64,000 bases of DNA from Bacillus sp. MRMR6 (lineage in GTDB: Bacteria > Bacillota > Bacilli > Bacillales > Cytobacillaceae), in the NCBI RefSeq assembly GCF_001940785.1, contig NZ_MSLS01000002.1, positions 1 through 64,000 on the forward strand. Reading direction: 5' to 3'. Of the stretch, positions 1 to 9,222 are shown piece after piece. The notes under the pieces were generated by a model. That model searched no databases. It saw nothing but the letters and a program-made list of their open reading frames with translations, and was not told the origin of the DNA. Position 1 is the first letter of the stretch; the number at the start of each line of letters is the position of its first letter. Position numbers and translations under genes: made by a program.

Positions 1-181
1 CGCGAATTGGTGGCACGGCATTGCGACCGTTATCCAGACAATATTTATCTTTTAATTCTTCAATTATGAATGAAAAGTCGACTAGTTCTTTAATTTGGCG
101 AAGCATATTATCTTTTGGAACAATGAGATCATAAATTCCTATATATGGGCTAAGATTGAATGAATCTTGAAAGGAAATCAT
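1..181 (-). CDS. IS1182-type transposase, N-terminal fragment cut by window edge
   Basis: Reading the minus strand from an ATG at 181, preceded by an AAAGGTGG ribosome binding site, gives MISFQDSFNLSPYIGIYDLI, then a stretch ending in KDKYCLDNGRNAVPPIR at the window edge. This is the characteristic start of IS1182-family DDE transposases found in many Bacillus genomes. About 60 residues are inside the window; the catalytic domain would lie to the left, so I cannot tell whether the element is intact. The frame is open up to base 1. It lies just upstream of ccpA, where aroA sits in B. subtilis. Confidence 0.8.
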   Translation of the reverse strand, partial: MISFQDSFNLSPYIGIYDLIVPKDNMLRQIKELVDFSFIIEELKDKYCLDNGRNAVPPIR

Positions 182-228
182 TTCGGTACCACCTTTAAAG
201 TCTTGTTACCTTAATTATAAAATAAAAA

Positions 229-264
229 GCAGTTGAAGGGTTGATAAAATCAACCTTCAACTGC
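229..264. repeat. Stem-loop inside the IS end
   Basis: GCAGTTGAAGG pairs with CCTTCAACTGC, and GTTGA with TCAAC, around a TAAAA loop: about 15 base pairs with one bulged G. It lies upstream of the transposase start. Subterminal hairpins of this kind can block read-through from flanking promoters into an IS transposase gene. Confidence 0.7.
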
Positions 265-289
265 CTCAAAACAAAGGACTTTTTCAGTG

Positions 290-360
290 CCCTCCGCTTA
301 GCGCCGAGGAGGCTCCGGACTTCCTGCGGAAAGCGAAGTACCTGGAGCACAAATCAACAG
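290..360. repeat. Fragment of a dispersed GC-rich intergenic repeat
   Basis: The segment contains the pieces GGAAAGCGAAGTACCTGGAG and CAAATCAACAGC. Closely similar pieces occur at 23240-23273 (GGAAAGCATAGCGCCTGGAG and CAAACCAACAGC) and at 49701-49730. It is therefore part of a dispersed family, interrupted here by the IS. The remaining bases to 530 are AT-rich and show nothing I recognise. Confidence 0.55.
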
Positions 361-528
361 CAAACTTTAATTACAGCCAAAGTATTTTGGCCAAACTGGT
401 GAGAAGGGAGTAAATTTCGCCAAAATCTACCTCCTTAAAAATATTTAATGAAAATATAGTGAAAATGAGGACAAATTCAATTGCGGCATTAATTTTATTA
501 TCGTATTATTAAATACATATGATAAAGA

Positions 529-556
529 TTGTTTACTATCTCACAATCAATATAAA
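529..556 (+). promoter_or_regulatory. Probable sigma-A promoter of ccpA
   Basis: A -35 TTGTTT at 529-534 and a -10 TATAAA at 551-556 are separated by 16 bases, about 75 bases before the ccpA start. The -35 match is moderate. No cre-like operator was seen close by. Confidence 0.45.
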
Positions 557-630
557 AGAAAAATGACTAGTATTAATGAATAAGTTATAAAATAAAGAAA
601 ATAACGTACGTGTTAAGGAGAGTGTTAAAC

Positions 631-1629
631 GTGAATATAACTATTTATGATGTTGCCCGCGAAGCAAATGTTTCAATGGCAACTGTTTCACGTGTAGTAA
701 ATGGAAATCCAAATGTAAAGCCGGTAACTCGAAAGAAAGTTTTAGAAGTCATTGAAAGACTTGGGTACCGTCCGAATGCAGTAGCAAGAGGATTGGCAAG
801 TAAAAAGACAACTACTGTTGGGGTTATTATCCCTGATATCTCTAACATCTTTTTTGCGGAATTAGCTCGTGGAATTGAAGATATCGCAACGATGTATAAA
901 TACAATATCATCCTAAGCAACTCTGACCAAAACCTGGACAAAGAGTTACATTTACTTAACACCATGTTAGGTAAACAAGTAGATGGGATCGTGTTTATGG
1001 GTGGAAATATCACTCAAGAACACGTGGTAGAATTCGAAAAGTCTCCAGTCCCAATCGTTCTAGCGGGATCTATTGAAGAATCAGGAAAAATTCCTTCAGT
1101 CAATATCGACTATGAAAAAGCCGTTTTTGACTCAGTTTCTGAATTTGTAACAAACGGTCACAAACAAATTGCTTTTGTTATTGGGCCTCTTCATGAGCCA
1201 AGAAATGTCGAGAGGAAACTAAAAGGCTATAAAATCGCGCTAGAGAAAGCAGGAATTCCATTTAATGACGAGCTTGTCATTGAAGGGGATTACACTTATG
1301 ATTCTGGGCTTGAAGCATTTGAGAAATTAGTGGAGGCAGACCAAAAGCCGACTGCTATCTTAGTTGGTTCTGATGAAATGGCACTTGGTGTTATTCATGG
1401 TGCACAGGATAAAGGATTTAGTATCCCTGAAGACTTTGAAGTGATTACCTCCGATAATACAAGACTGTCACTTATGGTGCGTCCGCAGCTGACAACCATC
1501 GTTCAGCCTTTATATGACTTAGGTGCCGTTGCCATGCGTTTATTAACAAAGTTAATGAATAAGGAAGAGGTTGAGGAACAAATCGTCGTTCTTCCACATC
1601 GAATCGAGCATCGTAAATCAACAAAATAA
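631..1629 (+). CDS. ccpA: Catabolite control protein A (LacI/GalR family)
   Basis: CcpA is the master regulator of carbon catabolite control in Bacillaceae; bound to HPr-Ser46-P it acts at cre operators. The N-terminal LacI-type helix-turn-helix reads [20 protein letters not shown], with the hinge helix [12 protein letters not shown] and then a periplasmic-binding-protein-like core to the C-terminus. I chose the GTG at 631 because AAGGAGA lies nine bases before it and it gives the standard start NITIYDVA; an earlier in-frame GTG at 610 lacks a binding site. The length of 332 aa is normal. The product probably acts on the cre sites noted elsewhere in this window. Confidence 0.97.
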   Translation: MNITIYDVAREANVSMATVSRVVNGNPNVKPVTRKKVLEVIERLGYRPNAVARGLASKKTTTVGVIIPDISNIFFAELARGIEDIATMYKYNIILSNSDQNLDKELHLLNTMLGKQVDGIVFMGGNITQEHVVEFEKSPVPIVLAGSIEESGKIPSVNIDYEKAVFDSVSEFVTNGHKQIAFVIGPLHEPRNVERKLKGYKIALEKAGIPFNDELVIEGDYTYDSGLEAFEKLVEADQKPTAILVGSDEMALGVIHGAQDKGFSIPEDFEVITSDNTRLSLMVRPQLTTIVQPLYDLGAVAMRLLTKLMNKEEVEEQIVVLPHRIEHRKSTK

Positions 1630-1636
1630 AAATATA

Positions 1637-1681
1637 AAAAAACAGTGTCAGTATACCGAGTATCCTGACACTGTTTTTTTT
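1637..1681 (+). terminator. Rho-independent terminator of ccpA
   Basis: The arms AACAGTGTCA and TGACACTGTT are followed by a run of T. It stands eight bases after the ccpA stop. Confidence 0.9.
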
Positions 1682-1721
1682 GTCTAGAAATTATAAAAGG
1701 TTCAGGATGTGGATAACGTTC

Positions 1722-1847
1722 TCTGCATCCAGCTCCAGCGCCTAGCCCCTCTATGGTCTACAGCCACTCCTGAATTGAAGGCAAAGAACGCCTTCAGGTT
1801 CAGGAGCGTCTTATGCTTGTCGTGGCTGATCAAGCCGCTTGCGTTCT
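1722..1847. repeat. Dispersed Bacillus-type intergenic repeat (CAGCTCCAGCGCC family)
   Basis: The block starts with CCAGCTCCAGCGCCTAGCCC. It has a central hairpin (TCCTGAA..GAAGGC / GCCTTC..TTCAGGA) and ends with CTTGTCGTGGCTGATCAAGC. I recognise this as a common intergenic repeat type of environmental Bacillus genomes. Related pieces are at 12055-12215 and, inverted, at 58003-58041. It abuts the acsA stop codon. Confidence 0.65.
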
Positions 1848-3566
1848 TTAGTCTTCCATCGTGGAAAGGTCGCCAGTGGGTAAATCAAGTTCCCAAGCTT
1901 TTAGGACACGTCTCATAATTTTACCGCTTCTGGTCTTTGGAAGCTTTTCGCGGAACTCAATTTCTCTAGGAGCAGCATGAGCAGCTAGACCTCTTTTAAC
2001 GAAAAGCCTTATTTCCTCTTTCAGCTCATCAGTAGCCTCAAATCCGTCCCTTAATGCTACGAAGGCTTTAATAATTTCACCGCGAACAGGATCAGGCTTC
2101 CCAATTACGCCTGCCTCTGCAATTGCAGGGTGCTCTACAAGCTTACTTTCCACTTCAAATGGGCCAACGCGTTCGCCGGAGGTCATAATAACATCATCGA
2201 CCCTTCCTTGGAACCAGAAGTAACCATCTTCATCCATATAGGCAGAATCGCCTGAGAAGTACCAGCCGCTTGGCATAAAGTATGAATCATACTTCTCTGG
2301 ATTATTCCAAATGGTATGCATCATAGATGGCCAGCCTTTTTTAATCGCCAGATTCCCCATGCGGTACGGAGGAAGTTCATTTCCCTGATCATCTACAATG
2401 GCAGCGACCACTCCAGGGATTGGTTTACCCATAGAACCAGGTTTAATTTCCATACAAGGGTAATTACTAATTAGCTGTGCACCAGTTTCCGTCATCCACC
2501 AGTTATCATGAATTCGTTTGTTAAAGACCTTTGCTCCCCACTTTACCACTTCAGGATTTAAGGGTTCACCAACACTTAAAACATGACGGAGACTGCTTAA
2601 ATTATACTTCTTAACGATTTCATCGCCTGCTCCCATCAGCATTCGGAAGGCAGTTGGAGCACTATACCACACAGTCACACCGAAATCTTCAATCATTTTA
2701 TACCAATTATCAGGGCTGAATCGGCCTCCAACAATCACATTAGAGGTTCCTGTTAACCAAGGGCCAAAGATTCCATACGATGTACCAGTAACCCAGCCTG
2801 GGTCAGCTGTACACCAATATACATCATCTTCTTTCAGGTCAAGAACCCATTTAGCAGTTTGATAGTGCTGAATCATTGCATTATGTACATGCAATACTCC
2901 TTTTGGTTTGCCTGTCGATCCAGAAGTGTAGTGAAGGATGAGACCGTCTTTCCGATCAACCCACTCGATTCTTAGATCAGAGCTTGCTTCTTCGAATTTC
3001 TTCTTAAAGTCTAAATACGGCCCTTGTTCATCAATATTTTCACCTACAAGGAAAATATGCTTCAGTGCTGGGAGATCGCCTACAGGCACACGCTCTAATA
3101 AATCAGGAGTTGTAATCAGAACTTTAGCTTCACTGTCTTGTAATCGATCTCTAACTGCGCCCTCCATAAAGGCCTCAAACAACGGACCAACAATGGCACC
3201 GAGCTTAATTGCACCGAGTACAGAGAAATATAATTCCGGAGATCGAGGCATAAAAATAAATACGCGGTCGCCCTTCTCAACGTCACCATAGGATCTCAAA
3301 ACATTTCCAGCCTTGTTTGAAAGCTCTTTCATTTCTTTGAATGTGAACTTTTCATTTCTTGAGTTGTCTCTGTAGTATAATGCAACCTTATTTTTGCGGA
3401 AGGTATTAGCATGACGGTCAATCGCCTCATACGCCATATTTACAAGACCAGTCTCATGCCATGTGAATTCTTTTTCTGTTTCTTTCCAGTCGAAATTCTT
3501 ATATGTTTCTTCATAGCTTCTTAAATTATGCTCCCCTTGCATAACTGGCAGAGTCTCCACTTTCAT
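1848..3566 (-). CDS. acsA: Acetyl-CoA synthetase (AMP-forming)
   Basis: This enzyme activates acetate to acetyl-CoA through acetyl-AMP, allowing re-use of excreted acetate. The ANL-superfamily signature YTSGSTGKPKG is present, as are the YFSGDSAYMDEDGYFWFQGR region and the C-terminal KTRSGKIMRR. In that last motif K549 is the lysine that is acetylated and inactivated in B. subtilis. I chose the ATG at 3566, behind AGAGGGGGAATTGGA, which gives 572 aa, the B. subtilis length; the reading frame open to 3626 adds an unlikely leader. It is divergent from acuABC, which encodes its acetylation control system. Confidence 0.97.
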   Translation of the reverse strand: MKVETLPVMQGEHNLRSYEETYKNFDWKETEKEFTWHETGLVNMAYEAIDRHANTFRKNKVALYYRDNSRNEKFTFKEMKELSNKAGNVLRSYGDVEKGDRVFIFMPRSPELYFSVLGAIKLGAIVGPLFEAFMEGAVRDRLQDSEAKVLITTPDLLERVPVGDLPALKHIFLVGENIDEQGPYLDFKKKFEEASSDLRIEWVDRKDGLILHYTSGSTGKPKGVLHVHNAMIQHYQTAKWVLDLKEDDVYWCTADPGWVTGTSYGIFGPWLTGTSNVIVGGRFSPDNWYKMIEDFGVTVWYSAPTAFRMLMGAGDEIVKKYNLSSLRHVLSVGEPLNPEVVKWGAKVFNKRIHDNWWMTETGAQLISNYPCMEIKPGSMGKPIPGVVAAIVDDQGNELPPYRMGNLAIKKGWPSMMHTIWNNPEKYDSYFMPSGWYFSGDSAYMDEDGYFWFQGRVDDVIMTSGERVGPFEVESKLVEHPAIAEAGVIGKPDPVRGEIIKAFVALRDGFEATDELKEEIRLFVKRGLAAHAAPREIEFREKLPKTRSGKIMRRVLKAWELDLPTGDLSTMED

Positions 3567-3597
3567 TCCAATTCCCCCTCTTGCGTAATATGAAATA

Positions 3598-3626
3598 ATT
3601 ATAGTACAAATAGTGAGTATTCTCAA
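3598..3626 (-). promoter_or_regulatory. Sigma-A promoter of acsA
   Basis: On the minus strand, TTGAGA and TATAAT are separated by exactly 17 bases, about 30 bases upstream of the acsA start. I saw no clear cre site in the acsA-acuA intergenic region. Confidence 0.75.
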
Positions 3627-3715
3627 TTTTTAAAATAATATTTTATTTTTATTTACCAAAATCTCCTTTTTTGATTAAACAGAAAATTTTGTGAAGTGCC
3701 TATAAATCTATAAAA

Positions 3716-3727
3716 TTTATGTATAAT
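3716..3727 (+). promoter_or_regulatory. -10 region of the acuABC promoter
   Basis: TATAAT at 3722-3727 is preceded by a TG-containing stretch, 40 bases before the acuA start. No good -35 is visible, which suggests an activator- or extended-10-dependent promoter. Only the -10 is clear. Confidence 0.5.
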
Positions 3728-3767
3728 AGAAGGTATTATTGAAGAATATTTTCAAGGTGGTGAAGGA

Positions 3768-4400
3768 ATGGAACATAAAAAAACCTACAATGCAAAGGAA
3801 CTTAAAACTCCACATGGAACCTTAATTATTGAAGGACCTATTCATTCGGATAAATTGGCAGGCTATGAATTTCATGAACACCTTATAGCGTTTCGTCCAC
3901 CCGCTCAGCAGCATCAAGCTCTAGTCGGTATTGCTAAACTTGAAGAGGGCAGAATTATTATCGCAAGAGACCACCATACAATCGTTGGATATGTTACCTA
4001 TCTTTATCCAGACCCCCTCGAGCGGTGGTCAGAAGGTAAGATTGATAATTTAATAGAACTCGGGGCAATTGAAGTCATCCCCAAATTTAGAGGTTGTGCA
4101 GTCGGGAAAAATCTTTTAAGGGTGTCAATGATGGATGATGCTATGGAGGATTATTTAATCATTACAACTGAGTATTATTGGCATTGGGATCTAAAAGGAA
4201 CTGGTTTGAATGTCTGGGAATATCGGAAGATAATGGAAAAAATGATGAATGCAGGCGGCCTTGAATGGTATGCAACGGATGAACCTGAAATTTGCTCTCA
4301 TCCCGCGAATTGCTTAATGGCAAGAGTTGGTAAGAGGGTCGATATGGAAACTGTTCAACAGTTTGACCGGCTCCGGTTCATGAATCGTTTTATGTATTAA
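3768..4400 (+). CDS. acuA: Protein acetyltransferase AcuA (GNAT family)
   Basis: AcuA acetylates the active-site lysine of AcsA and switches it off, so acetate activation does not drain ATP. The 210-aa protein matches the B. subtilis size. It has a GNAT core in the middle, with IELGAIEVIPKFRGCAVGKN as the acetyl-CoA-binding strand and loop near residues 98-117. The start ATG follows AAGGTGGTGAAGG. It is the first gene of acuABC and divergent from its substrate's gene acsA, an arrangement that supports the assignment. Confidence 0.95.
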   Translation: MEHKKTYNAKELKTPHGTLIIEGPIHSDKLAGYEFHEHLIAFRPPAQQHQALVGIAKLEEGRIIIARDHHTIVGYVTYLYPDPLERWSEGKIDNLIELGAIEVIPKFRGCAVGKNLLRVSMMDDAMEDYLIITTEYYWHWDLKGTGLNVWEYRKIMEKMMNAGGLEWYATDEPEICSHPANCLMARVGKRVDMETVQQFDRLRFMNRFMY

Positions 4401-4445
4401 GAAGCGGCTTCACCTGGCATTTCGGTTAATTGAGGGGGATTTCTA

Positions 4446-5093
4446 ATGATCGTAGAAGAGATTATGATAAAAGAAGTTATAACTATTTTACCGACAGATA
4501 CCATTATGCATGCCATGCAGGTGATGGAATCAAAGAAGATTCGCCACATCCCTGTCGTCAATACTGACAAACAATTAGTTGGGATTGTAACCCTTTCTGA
4601 TATCAGGGATGCAGCTCCATCTATTTTCCGTGCAGATGAACATCTAGAGGATTTACAAAGACCTGTGGACTCTATTATGAAAAAGGATGTCATTACCGGA
4701 CATCCCCTTGATTTTGTTGAAGAAATTGCCGCAGTTTTTTATGAACATAAAATCGGCTGCATTCCAATCACTAATAACCACAAACTTGTTGGAATTGTTA
4801 CCGAAACGGATATGCTAAGTACCTTAGTTGAATTAACTGGTGCACACCAGCCAGGTTCTCAAATTGAAATCAGGGTCCCTAATCTAGCAGGGAAGCTTAG
4901 TGAGATTACTAGCATTATTAAAGCGAGAAAAGCCAATATATTGAGTGTTTTAGTTTATCCAGATAAAACAGATAATTCATTTAAGATATTAGTCATTAGG
5001 GTCCAAACAATGAATCCAACCTTGTTAATCCAAGACCTAAAACAAGCAGGCTATCACGTATTATGGCCAAATATGCCGGGTGTTTCACTATGA
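4446..5093 (+). CDS. acuB: Acetoin utilization protein AcuB (CBS-CBS-ACT)
   Basis: A 215-aa protein. Two CBS domains span about residues 1-135: [20 protein letters not shown] starts the first and [20 protein letters not shown] the second. A C-terminal ACT-like domain begins near [23 protein letters not shown] pairs usually sense adenine nucleotides, so a role in energy-dependent control of the AcuA/AcuC system is plausible; the biochemical function is not established. The start follows GAGGGGGATTTCTA. The stop overlaps the acuC start by four bases (ATGA), so the two are probably coupled translationally. Confidence 0.93.
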   Translation: MIVEEIMIKEVITILPTDTIMHAMQVMESKKIRHIPVVNTDKQLVGIVTLSDIRDAAPSIFRADEHLEDLQRPVDSIMKKDVITGHPLDFVEEIAAVFYEHKIGCIPITNNHKLVGIVTETDMLSTLVELTGAHQPGSQIEIRVPNLAGKLSEITSIIKARKANILSVLVYPDKTDNSFKILVIRVQTMNPTLLIQDLKQAGYHVLWPNMPGVSL

Positions 5094-6262
5094 AGGATCG
5101 GAGTTCGTTTATTTTCTCAGAGGAATTGCTGAACTATAAATTCAGCAGTCATCATCCTTTTAACCAATTTAGGTTAAAGTTAACGTTAGATTTACTGCAA
5201 AAATTAAATGCTTTGGAAGATAACCAGATCATTTCACCGAGAATGGCAACAGACGAAGAATTATGTCTTATACATGACCCAAGTTTCGTAGATGCTGTCA
5301 GGATGGCAGGGCAGGGACAGCTTCCAAAGGAAATTGCTGAAAACTATGGCCTGGGCACTGAAGATACACCGATATTTCCTAATATGCATGAGGCAAGCTC
5401 CCTATTGGTGGGTGGAACATTAACGGCAGTCGATCAGGTTATGACAGGACAGGCACTGCATGCGCTTCATCTTGGGGGAGGTCTCCACCATGGTTTTCGG
5501 GGAAAAGCATCTGGATTTTGCATATATAATGACAGCTCCGTAGCGATTAAATATCTACAACAGAAATACAATGCACGTGTCCTATATGTTGATACAGATG
5601 CTCATCATGGGGATGGAGTGCAATGGTCATTTTATGATGACCCGACAGTTTGTACCCTTTCGATTCATGAAACAGGGCGTTATTTATTTCCTGGTACCGG
5701 TAATGTTAATGAACGGGGACAGGGAAAAGGATACGGTTATTCATTTAATATTCCAGTGGACGCTTTTACAGAGGATGAATCATGGTTAAATGCCTATTCA
5801 ACGTCATTACGGGAAATTGCTGAGTTTTTTAAACCGGATGTGATTCTCACTCAAAATGGAGCAGATTCCCATTATTATGATCCTTTAACACACTTATCGG
5901 CAACAATGAACATATATCGCGAAATTCCCAAGCTTGCTCATGAAATCGCTCACAAATATTGTGGGGGCAGATGGATTGCAGTAGGGGGAGGCGGCTATGA
6001 TATATGGCGGGTGGTTCCCAGAGCTTGGTCTCTCATTTGGCTTGAAATGACTAAAAATTCAAATGCATATGGAAGTTTACCATCAGAGTGGGTTGAAAAC
6101 TGGCAGAAAAAAGCGCCTGTTGCATTGCCCCTAGAATGGGACGATCCAGCTGATATGTACAAACCAATCCCAAGAAAAGCTGAAATTACTGAGAAAAACT
6201 TACTCACTTTAGAAAAAGCTTTATACCCGATTAGAAATCATCAAAAAAGTGAAACAAAATGA
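5090..6262 (+). CDS. acuC: Protein deacetylase AcuC (class I histone-deacetylase fold)
   Basis: AcuC is the zinc-dependent deacetylase that reactivates acetylated AcsA. The hallmark motifs are [11 protein letters not shown] (catalytic His pair), [12 protein letters not shown] (zinc Asp and His) and TQNGADSH (second zinc Asp). I chose the ATG at 5090, overlapping the acuB stop, giving 390 aa, close to the 387 of B. subtilis; the earlier ATG at 5063 lies inside acuB. It is the last gene of acuABC. In B. subtilis it is followed by motS-motP toward ccpA; here the next gene is a convergent penicillin-binding protein. Confidence 0.95.
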   Translation: MKDRSSFIFSEELLNYKFSSHHPFNQFRLKLTLDLLQKLNALEDNQIISPRMATDEELCLIHDPSFVDAVRMAGQGQLPKEIAENYGLGTEDTPIFPNMHEASSLLVGGTLTAVDQVMTGQALHALHLGGGLHHGFRGKASGFCIYNDSSVAIKYLQQKYNARVLYVDTDAHHGDGVQWSFYDDPTVCTLSIHETGRYLFPGTGNVNERGQGKGYGYSFNIPVDAFTEDESWLNAYSTSLREIAEFFKPDVILTQNGADSHYYDPLTHLSATMNIYREIPKLAHEIAHKYCGGRWIAVGGGGYDIWRVVPRAWSLIWLEMTKNSNAYGSLPSEWVENWQKKAPVALPLEWDDPADMYKPIPRKAEITEKNLLTLEKALYPIRNHQKSETK

Positions 6263-6295
6263 AGAAAGGAGGAGCCAATATGCTCCTCCTTTCTT
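6262..6295. terminator. Bidirectional terminator between acuC and the PBP gene
   Basis: A perfect 14-bp stem, AAGAAAGGAGGAGC with GCTCCTCCTTTCTT, lies between two convergent stop codons and can serve both strands. Confidence 0.85.
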
Positions 6296-9050
6296 ATGAA
6301 GACGGTGAATCTTCTTCCTCTTTATCTTCACTTTTGCCGCCGATTTCAACCTTATTTGATGGTGCTGATTCATTTCCTGCAATATCTACGGCAGTTACAT
6401 AAAAAGTACCAGTTTTACCAGCAAAGGAGAGGGGTGAACCGGTTCGTATACTTGCCACTTTGGCTGAACCGTTATAAACACGGTAACCCACAATGTCATT
6501 ATCACCAGGCGGGTTCCAAGTGATGGTTGATCCAGTTACGGTCACATTTATACTATCCGGACGTTTTCCGTTATCCACCATCTTGTCATTTGGAACCAAA
6601 ATATTAGCCCAGCGTGCTTTTTTAGGAATCAGCTGACTAGTGTTTGAAAAATTCTTTCCGACCATTCTGTCAATGAAGTCCGGATTTAAAATTAAACCTT
6701 GTTGAGCAAATTCAGCTGGGGTACTATCAAGTGCTAAATATTTTTTATCCCCAATTTGCACATACTTCCCTTCAATCAAACTATCATCATACTTGGTGGG
6801 AACATTACTTACACTAAAGTAATCACTTTCAACTAAGCCTGCATTTGAACATGCCTTTGAAGGCAGTAAACCTGAAACAGCACAGTAAGAACGTTTTACA
6901 ATTCCCTCAGGCATTTGGAATGATTCTGCGGGATTGACTAATTCTGGTTTAATATCATAAGCAGCATTAACTAACTCAGCCCAGAGGTTATTAGTCCTTT
7001 GAGCATATCCTGCATTCAATGATTTCGGAGTATCATACCCTGTCCAAATTCCCATTGTAATATTTGGATTAGTTCCAACGAACCAGGAATCAAAAAAGTC
7101 AACACCTGTACCTGTCTTTCCAGCCCAGTCAGCGTTAAATTTCAATCTTCTCTCAAGCCCATTTGCGGTCCCCATGCTTAGGACATCACGCATCATATCT
7201 AGTGTCAAGTAAGCTGTTTGCGGCTTAAAGACCTCGACCGGCTGCACTTCATGCTGATAGATAATTTTGCCCTTTTTATCAACAATTTTATCAATCATAT
7301 AGGCATCAACAAATTTTCCACCATTTGCAAAGGTACTATATGCATTTGTATTCTCTTCGATTGACACCCCAACTTCCAATGAGCCAATGGAAGTAGAAAG
7401 GTTTTCAAAGTCAGGCTTTAGGAGGCTGGTAAAACCCATTTTTTCCAGATAAGCTGCTGGTCGCTGATGTACAATATCTTTATAAAGTTTAACCGCTGGA
7501 ACGTTATATGACCAAGCAAGCGCATATCTTGCTGACACCAACCCGCTATACCGTAGATCATAGTTGTATGGCCATGGTCTATTTCTGCTAGGGTCAAGTC
7601 TTAAGGCGACGTCCGGTAAGATTGTCCCAGGTGAAGCTACACCTAAATCAATGGCCGGTCCATAGACAAGGAGCGGTTTCATTGTTGAACCGTTTTGTCG
7701 TTTTGCGTTTGTGGCGTGATTTAACTGTTCTCTTTTATGATCTCTGCCGCCGACAAAGCTGATAATTTTCCCTGTTTTATTTTCAATGAGCATTGCCCCG
7801 ACTTCAACAGGTTCCATTACATTGACCGTTTCACCGGTTTCAAAATCCTTTTTTTCCTGTGGCTTTTCAGGTCCATAATTTGAATAATTATTCTTTACAA
7901 CCTGCATGGCATCATAAATATCTCTATCGATAGTTGTATGGATTTCATAGCCGTGTTGACGTAAGTTTTGACTAGCAAGTGTACGGTACTTATAGAATAG
8001 GCCATCATCATCTTCTAAATCCTTTTCTTCGTAGCCGTCTTTTTCAGCTAACACTTTAGTCAGTACCTTTATGGCACGATCTTCGATTTCAAAGGTTAAA
8101 TAAGGGTATTTCTCAATTGGATTATCTCCTGCAGGGATAAAATCCTGAGTAATATTATATAATAACGCTTCATCATACTGCTTTTGGTCAATATAGCCAG
8201 CATCGTACATTCTTTTTAAGACTGTCTTCATTCGATTTAGGCCCGGATCAAGAACATTTTTGATTGTACCCTCTCGTGTAAAAGGTGTATATCCGAAGGG
8301 ACTCTGGGGTAGACCTGCAATAAAGGCAGCTTGCGGTAAAGTCAATTCACTAGCTTTTACACCGAAGATTCCTTTGGCTGCAGCTTGAACGCCACCAATG
8401 TTTTTTCCAGAGGAATTTCTCCCAAAGGTCGAAACGTTTAAGTACGCTTCTAGAATTTCCTTCTTGGTAAAGAATTTCTCTAAACGAAGTGCAAGCAAGA
8501 TTTCGTTTGCTTTTCGCTGAAAGCTGACTTCATTCGTTAAGATTTGGTTCTTAATCAACTGCTGTGTCAAGGTACTTCCGCCTGACTGAATCGCAGAGTT
8601 TGTGACCTCTTGAAAAAGAGCACGAAAAACAGCTTTCGGTACTACGCCCTTATGCTCATAGAAGTATTCGTCTTCGGTAGCAATGACAGCTTTTATGACA
8701 TAATCAGACACTTCATCAAGCTTTACCTCTTCACGCTCTAAATCAGTACGAAGCTTTCCTAAATAAACATTATCAGCAAAAAATAAGTCCGATGTTTCAG
8801 TATAATTATAAATATCTTTTTTCATACTGTTGTATGAGCGAACTGGCTCGTCCTTTACAAGTGAGGCAAAATAGCCAGCACCTACACCAGTTGCGAAAGC
8901 TCCCCCAAGAATGACGACAGTCAAAAACAGAAGTAAAAGGTTCCAAAATACTTGATACGTAATTCTGGCGCTTTTTACTGCTCTTTTATGGGTAAGCAAG
9001 TTGACAGTGGATTTTAATTTATTCATCCACGCTTGCAGTTTTTCATTCAT
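6294..9050 (-). CDS. Class A penicillin-binding protein (PBP1A family) with C-terminal FN3 domain
   Basis: A bifunctional peptidoglycan synthase anchored by one membrane segment (about residues 35-62). The glycosyltransferase (GT51) domain carries ATEDEYFYEHKG, with catalytic E126, and GGSTLTQQLIKN. The transpeptidase domain has STMK at 455-458, SYN at 514-516 and KTGT at 645-648, all intact. A fibronectin type III domain spans about residues 820-905, followed by an acidic tail. The length of 918 aa is like B. subtilis PBP1 (PonA), but ponA normally sits by recU, so this is more likely a paralogue. AGAGGTGA precedes the ATG. Its leader holds two strong hairpins. Confidence 0.93.
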   Translation of the reverse strand: MNEKLQAWMNKLKSTVNLLTHKRAVKSARITYQVFWNLLLLFLTVVILGGAFATGVGAGYFASLVKDEPVRSYNSMKKDIYNYTETSDLFFADNVYLGKLRTDLEREEVKLDEVSDYVIKAVIATEDEYFYEHKGVVPKAVFRALFQEVTNSAIQSGGSTLTQQLIKNQILTNEVSFQRKANEILLALRLEKFFTKKEILEAYLNVSTFGRNSSGKNIGGVQAAAKGIFGVKASELTLPQAAFIAGLPQSPFGYTPFTREGTIKNVLDPGLNRMKTVLKRMYDAGYIDQKQYDEALLYNITQDFIPAGDNPIEKYPYLTFEIEDRAIKVLTKVLAEKDGYEEKDLEDDDGLFYKYRTLASQNLRQHGYEIHTTIDRDIYDAMQVVKNNYSNYGPEKPQEKKDFETGETVNVMEPVEVGAMLIENKTGKIISFVGGRDHKREQLNHATNAKRQNGSTMKPLLVYGPAIDLGVASPGTILPDVALRLDPSRNRPWPYNYDLRYSGLVSARYALAWSYNVPAVKLYKDIVHQRPAAYLEKMGFTSLLKPDFENLSTSIGSLEVGVSIEENTNAYSTFANGGKFVDAYMIDKIVDKKGKIIYQHEVQPVEVFKPQTAYLTLDMMRDVLSMGTANGLERRLKFNADWAGKTGTGVDFFDSWFVGTNPNITMGIWTGYDTPKSLNAGYAQRTNNLWAELVNAAYDIKPELVNPAESFQMPEGIVKRSYCAVSGLLPSKACSNAGLVESDYFSVSNVPTKYDDSLIEGKYVQIGDKKYLALDSTPAEFAQQGLILNPDFIDRMVGKNFSNTSQLIPKKARWANILVPNDKMVDNGKRPDSINVTVTGSTITWNPPGDNDIVGYRVYNGSAKVASIRTGSPLSFAGKTGTFYVTAVDIAGNESAPSNKVEIGGKSEDKEEEDSPSS

Positions 9051-9065
9051 AGAATCACCTCTTAT

Positions 9066-9195
9066 TAAATGAAACTTCCATCAGGGGGTCTTCCCCCCTG
9101 ATGGTTAGTTGAATTGCTCGGGCTTTTTTGGGGAGTTACCCCCCCCACTTATCCCACTTCAATTCTTCTAAGTCTTGGAGTGGGGGTTTTCCTGT
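9066..9195 (-). repeat. Hairpin-rich leader of the PBP gene, possibly an IS200/IS605-type end remnant
   Basis: Two stem-loops lie in tandem. CCATCAGGGGG pairs with CCCCCTGATGG around 9078-9104. A run of C followed by ACT (about 9140-9150) pairs with AGTGGGGG near 9179-9187 across a loop of about 30 bases. Both fall between the probable PBP transcription start and its ribosome binding site. They could be a regulatory leader. Alternatively they could be a short non-coding relic of an IS200/IS605 element, whose ends carry such subterminal hairpins. I cannot decide from sequence alone. Confidence 0.5.
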
Positions 9196-9222
9196 CCGTT
9201 AATGCGGGATTAAATCAGATAT

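Larger units (their letters stand above)
1..289 (-). mobile_element. IS1182-family insertion sequence, one end
   Basis: The transposase start at 181 is followed outward by about 100 bases without coding sense. They hold a strong stem-loop (229-264) and then a candidate terminal sequence. On the minus strand this reads CACTGAAAAAGTCC from 289 inward, which I take as the terminal inverted repeat. Beyond 289 the sequence changes to a GC-rich intergenic repeat (290-360), so the element appears inserted in that repeat. The exact boundary is inferred, since the other end is outside the window. Confidence 0.6.

Noticed and set aside
1709-1918. 69-aa open frame after ccpA on the plus strand
   Set aside because: It lies in the dispersed repeat and runs antisense into acsA; no ribosome binding site or recognisable protein.
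3678-3695. CAGAAAATTTTGTGAA in the acsA-acuA interval as a CodY box
   Set aside because: It shares only half of the AATTTTCWGAAAATT consensus; AT-rich chance matches are expected.
3742-3756. TGAAGAATATTTTCA before acuA as a cre operator
   Set aside because: It is palindromic but lacks the central CG essential to cre sites.
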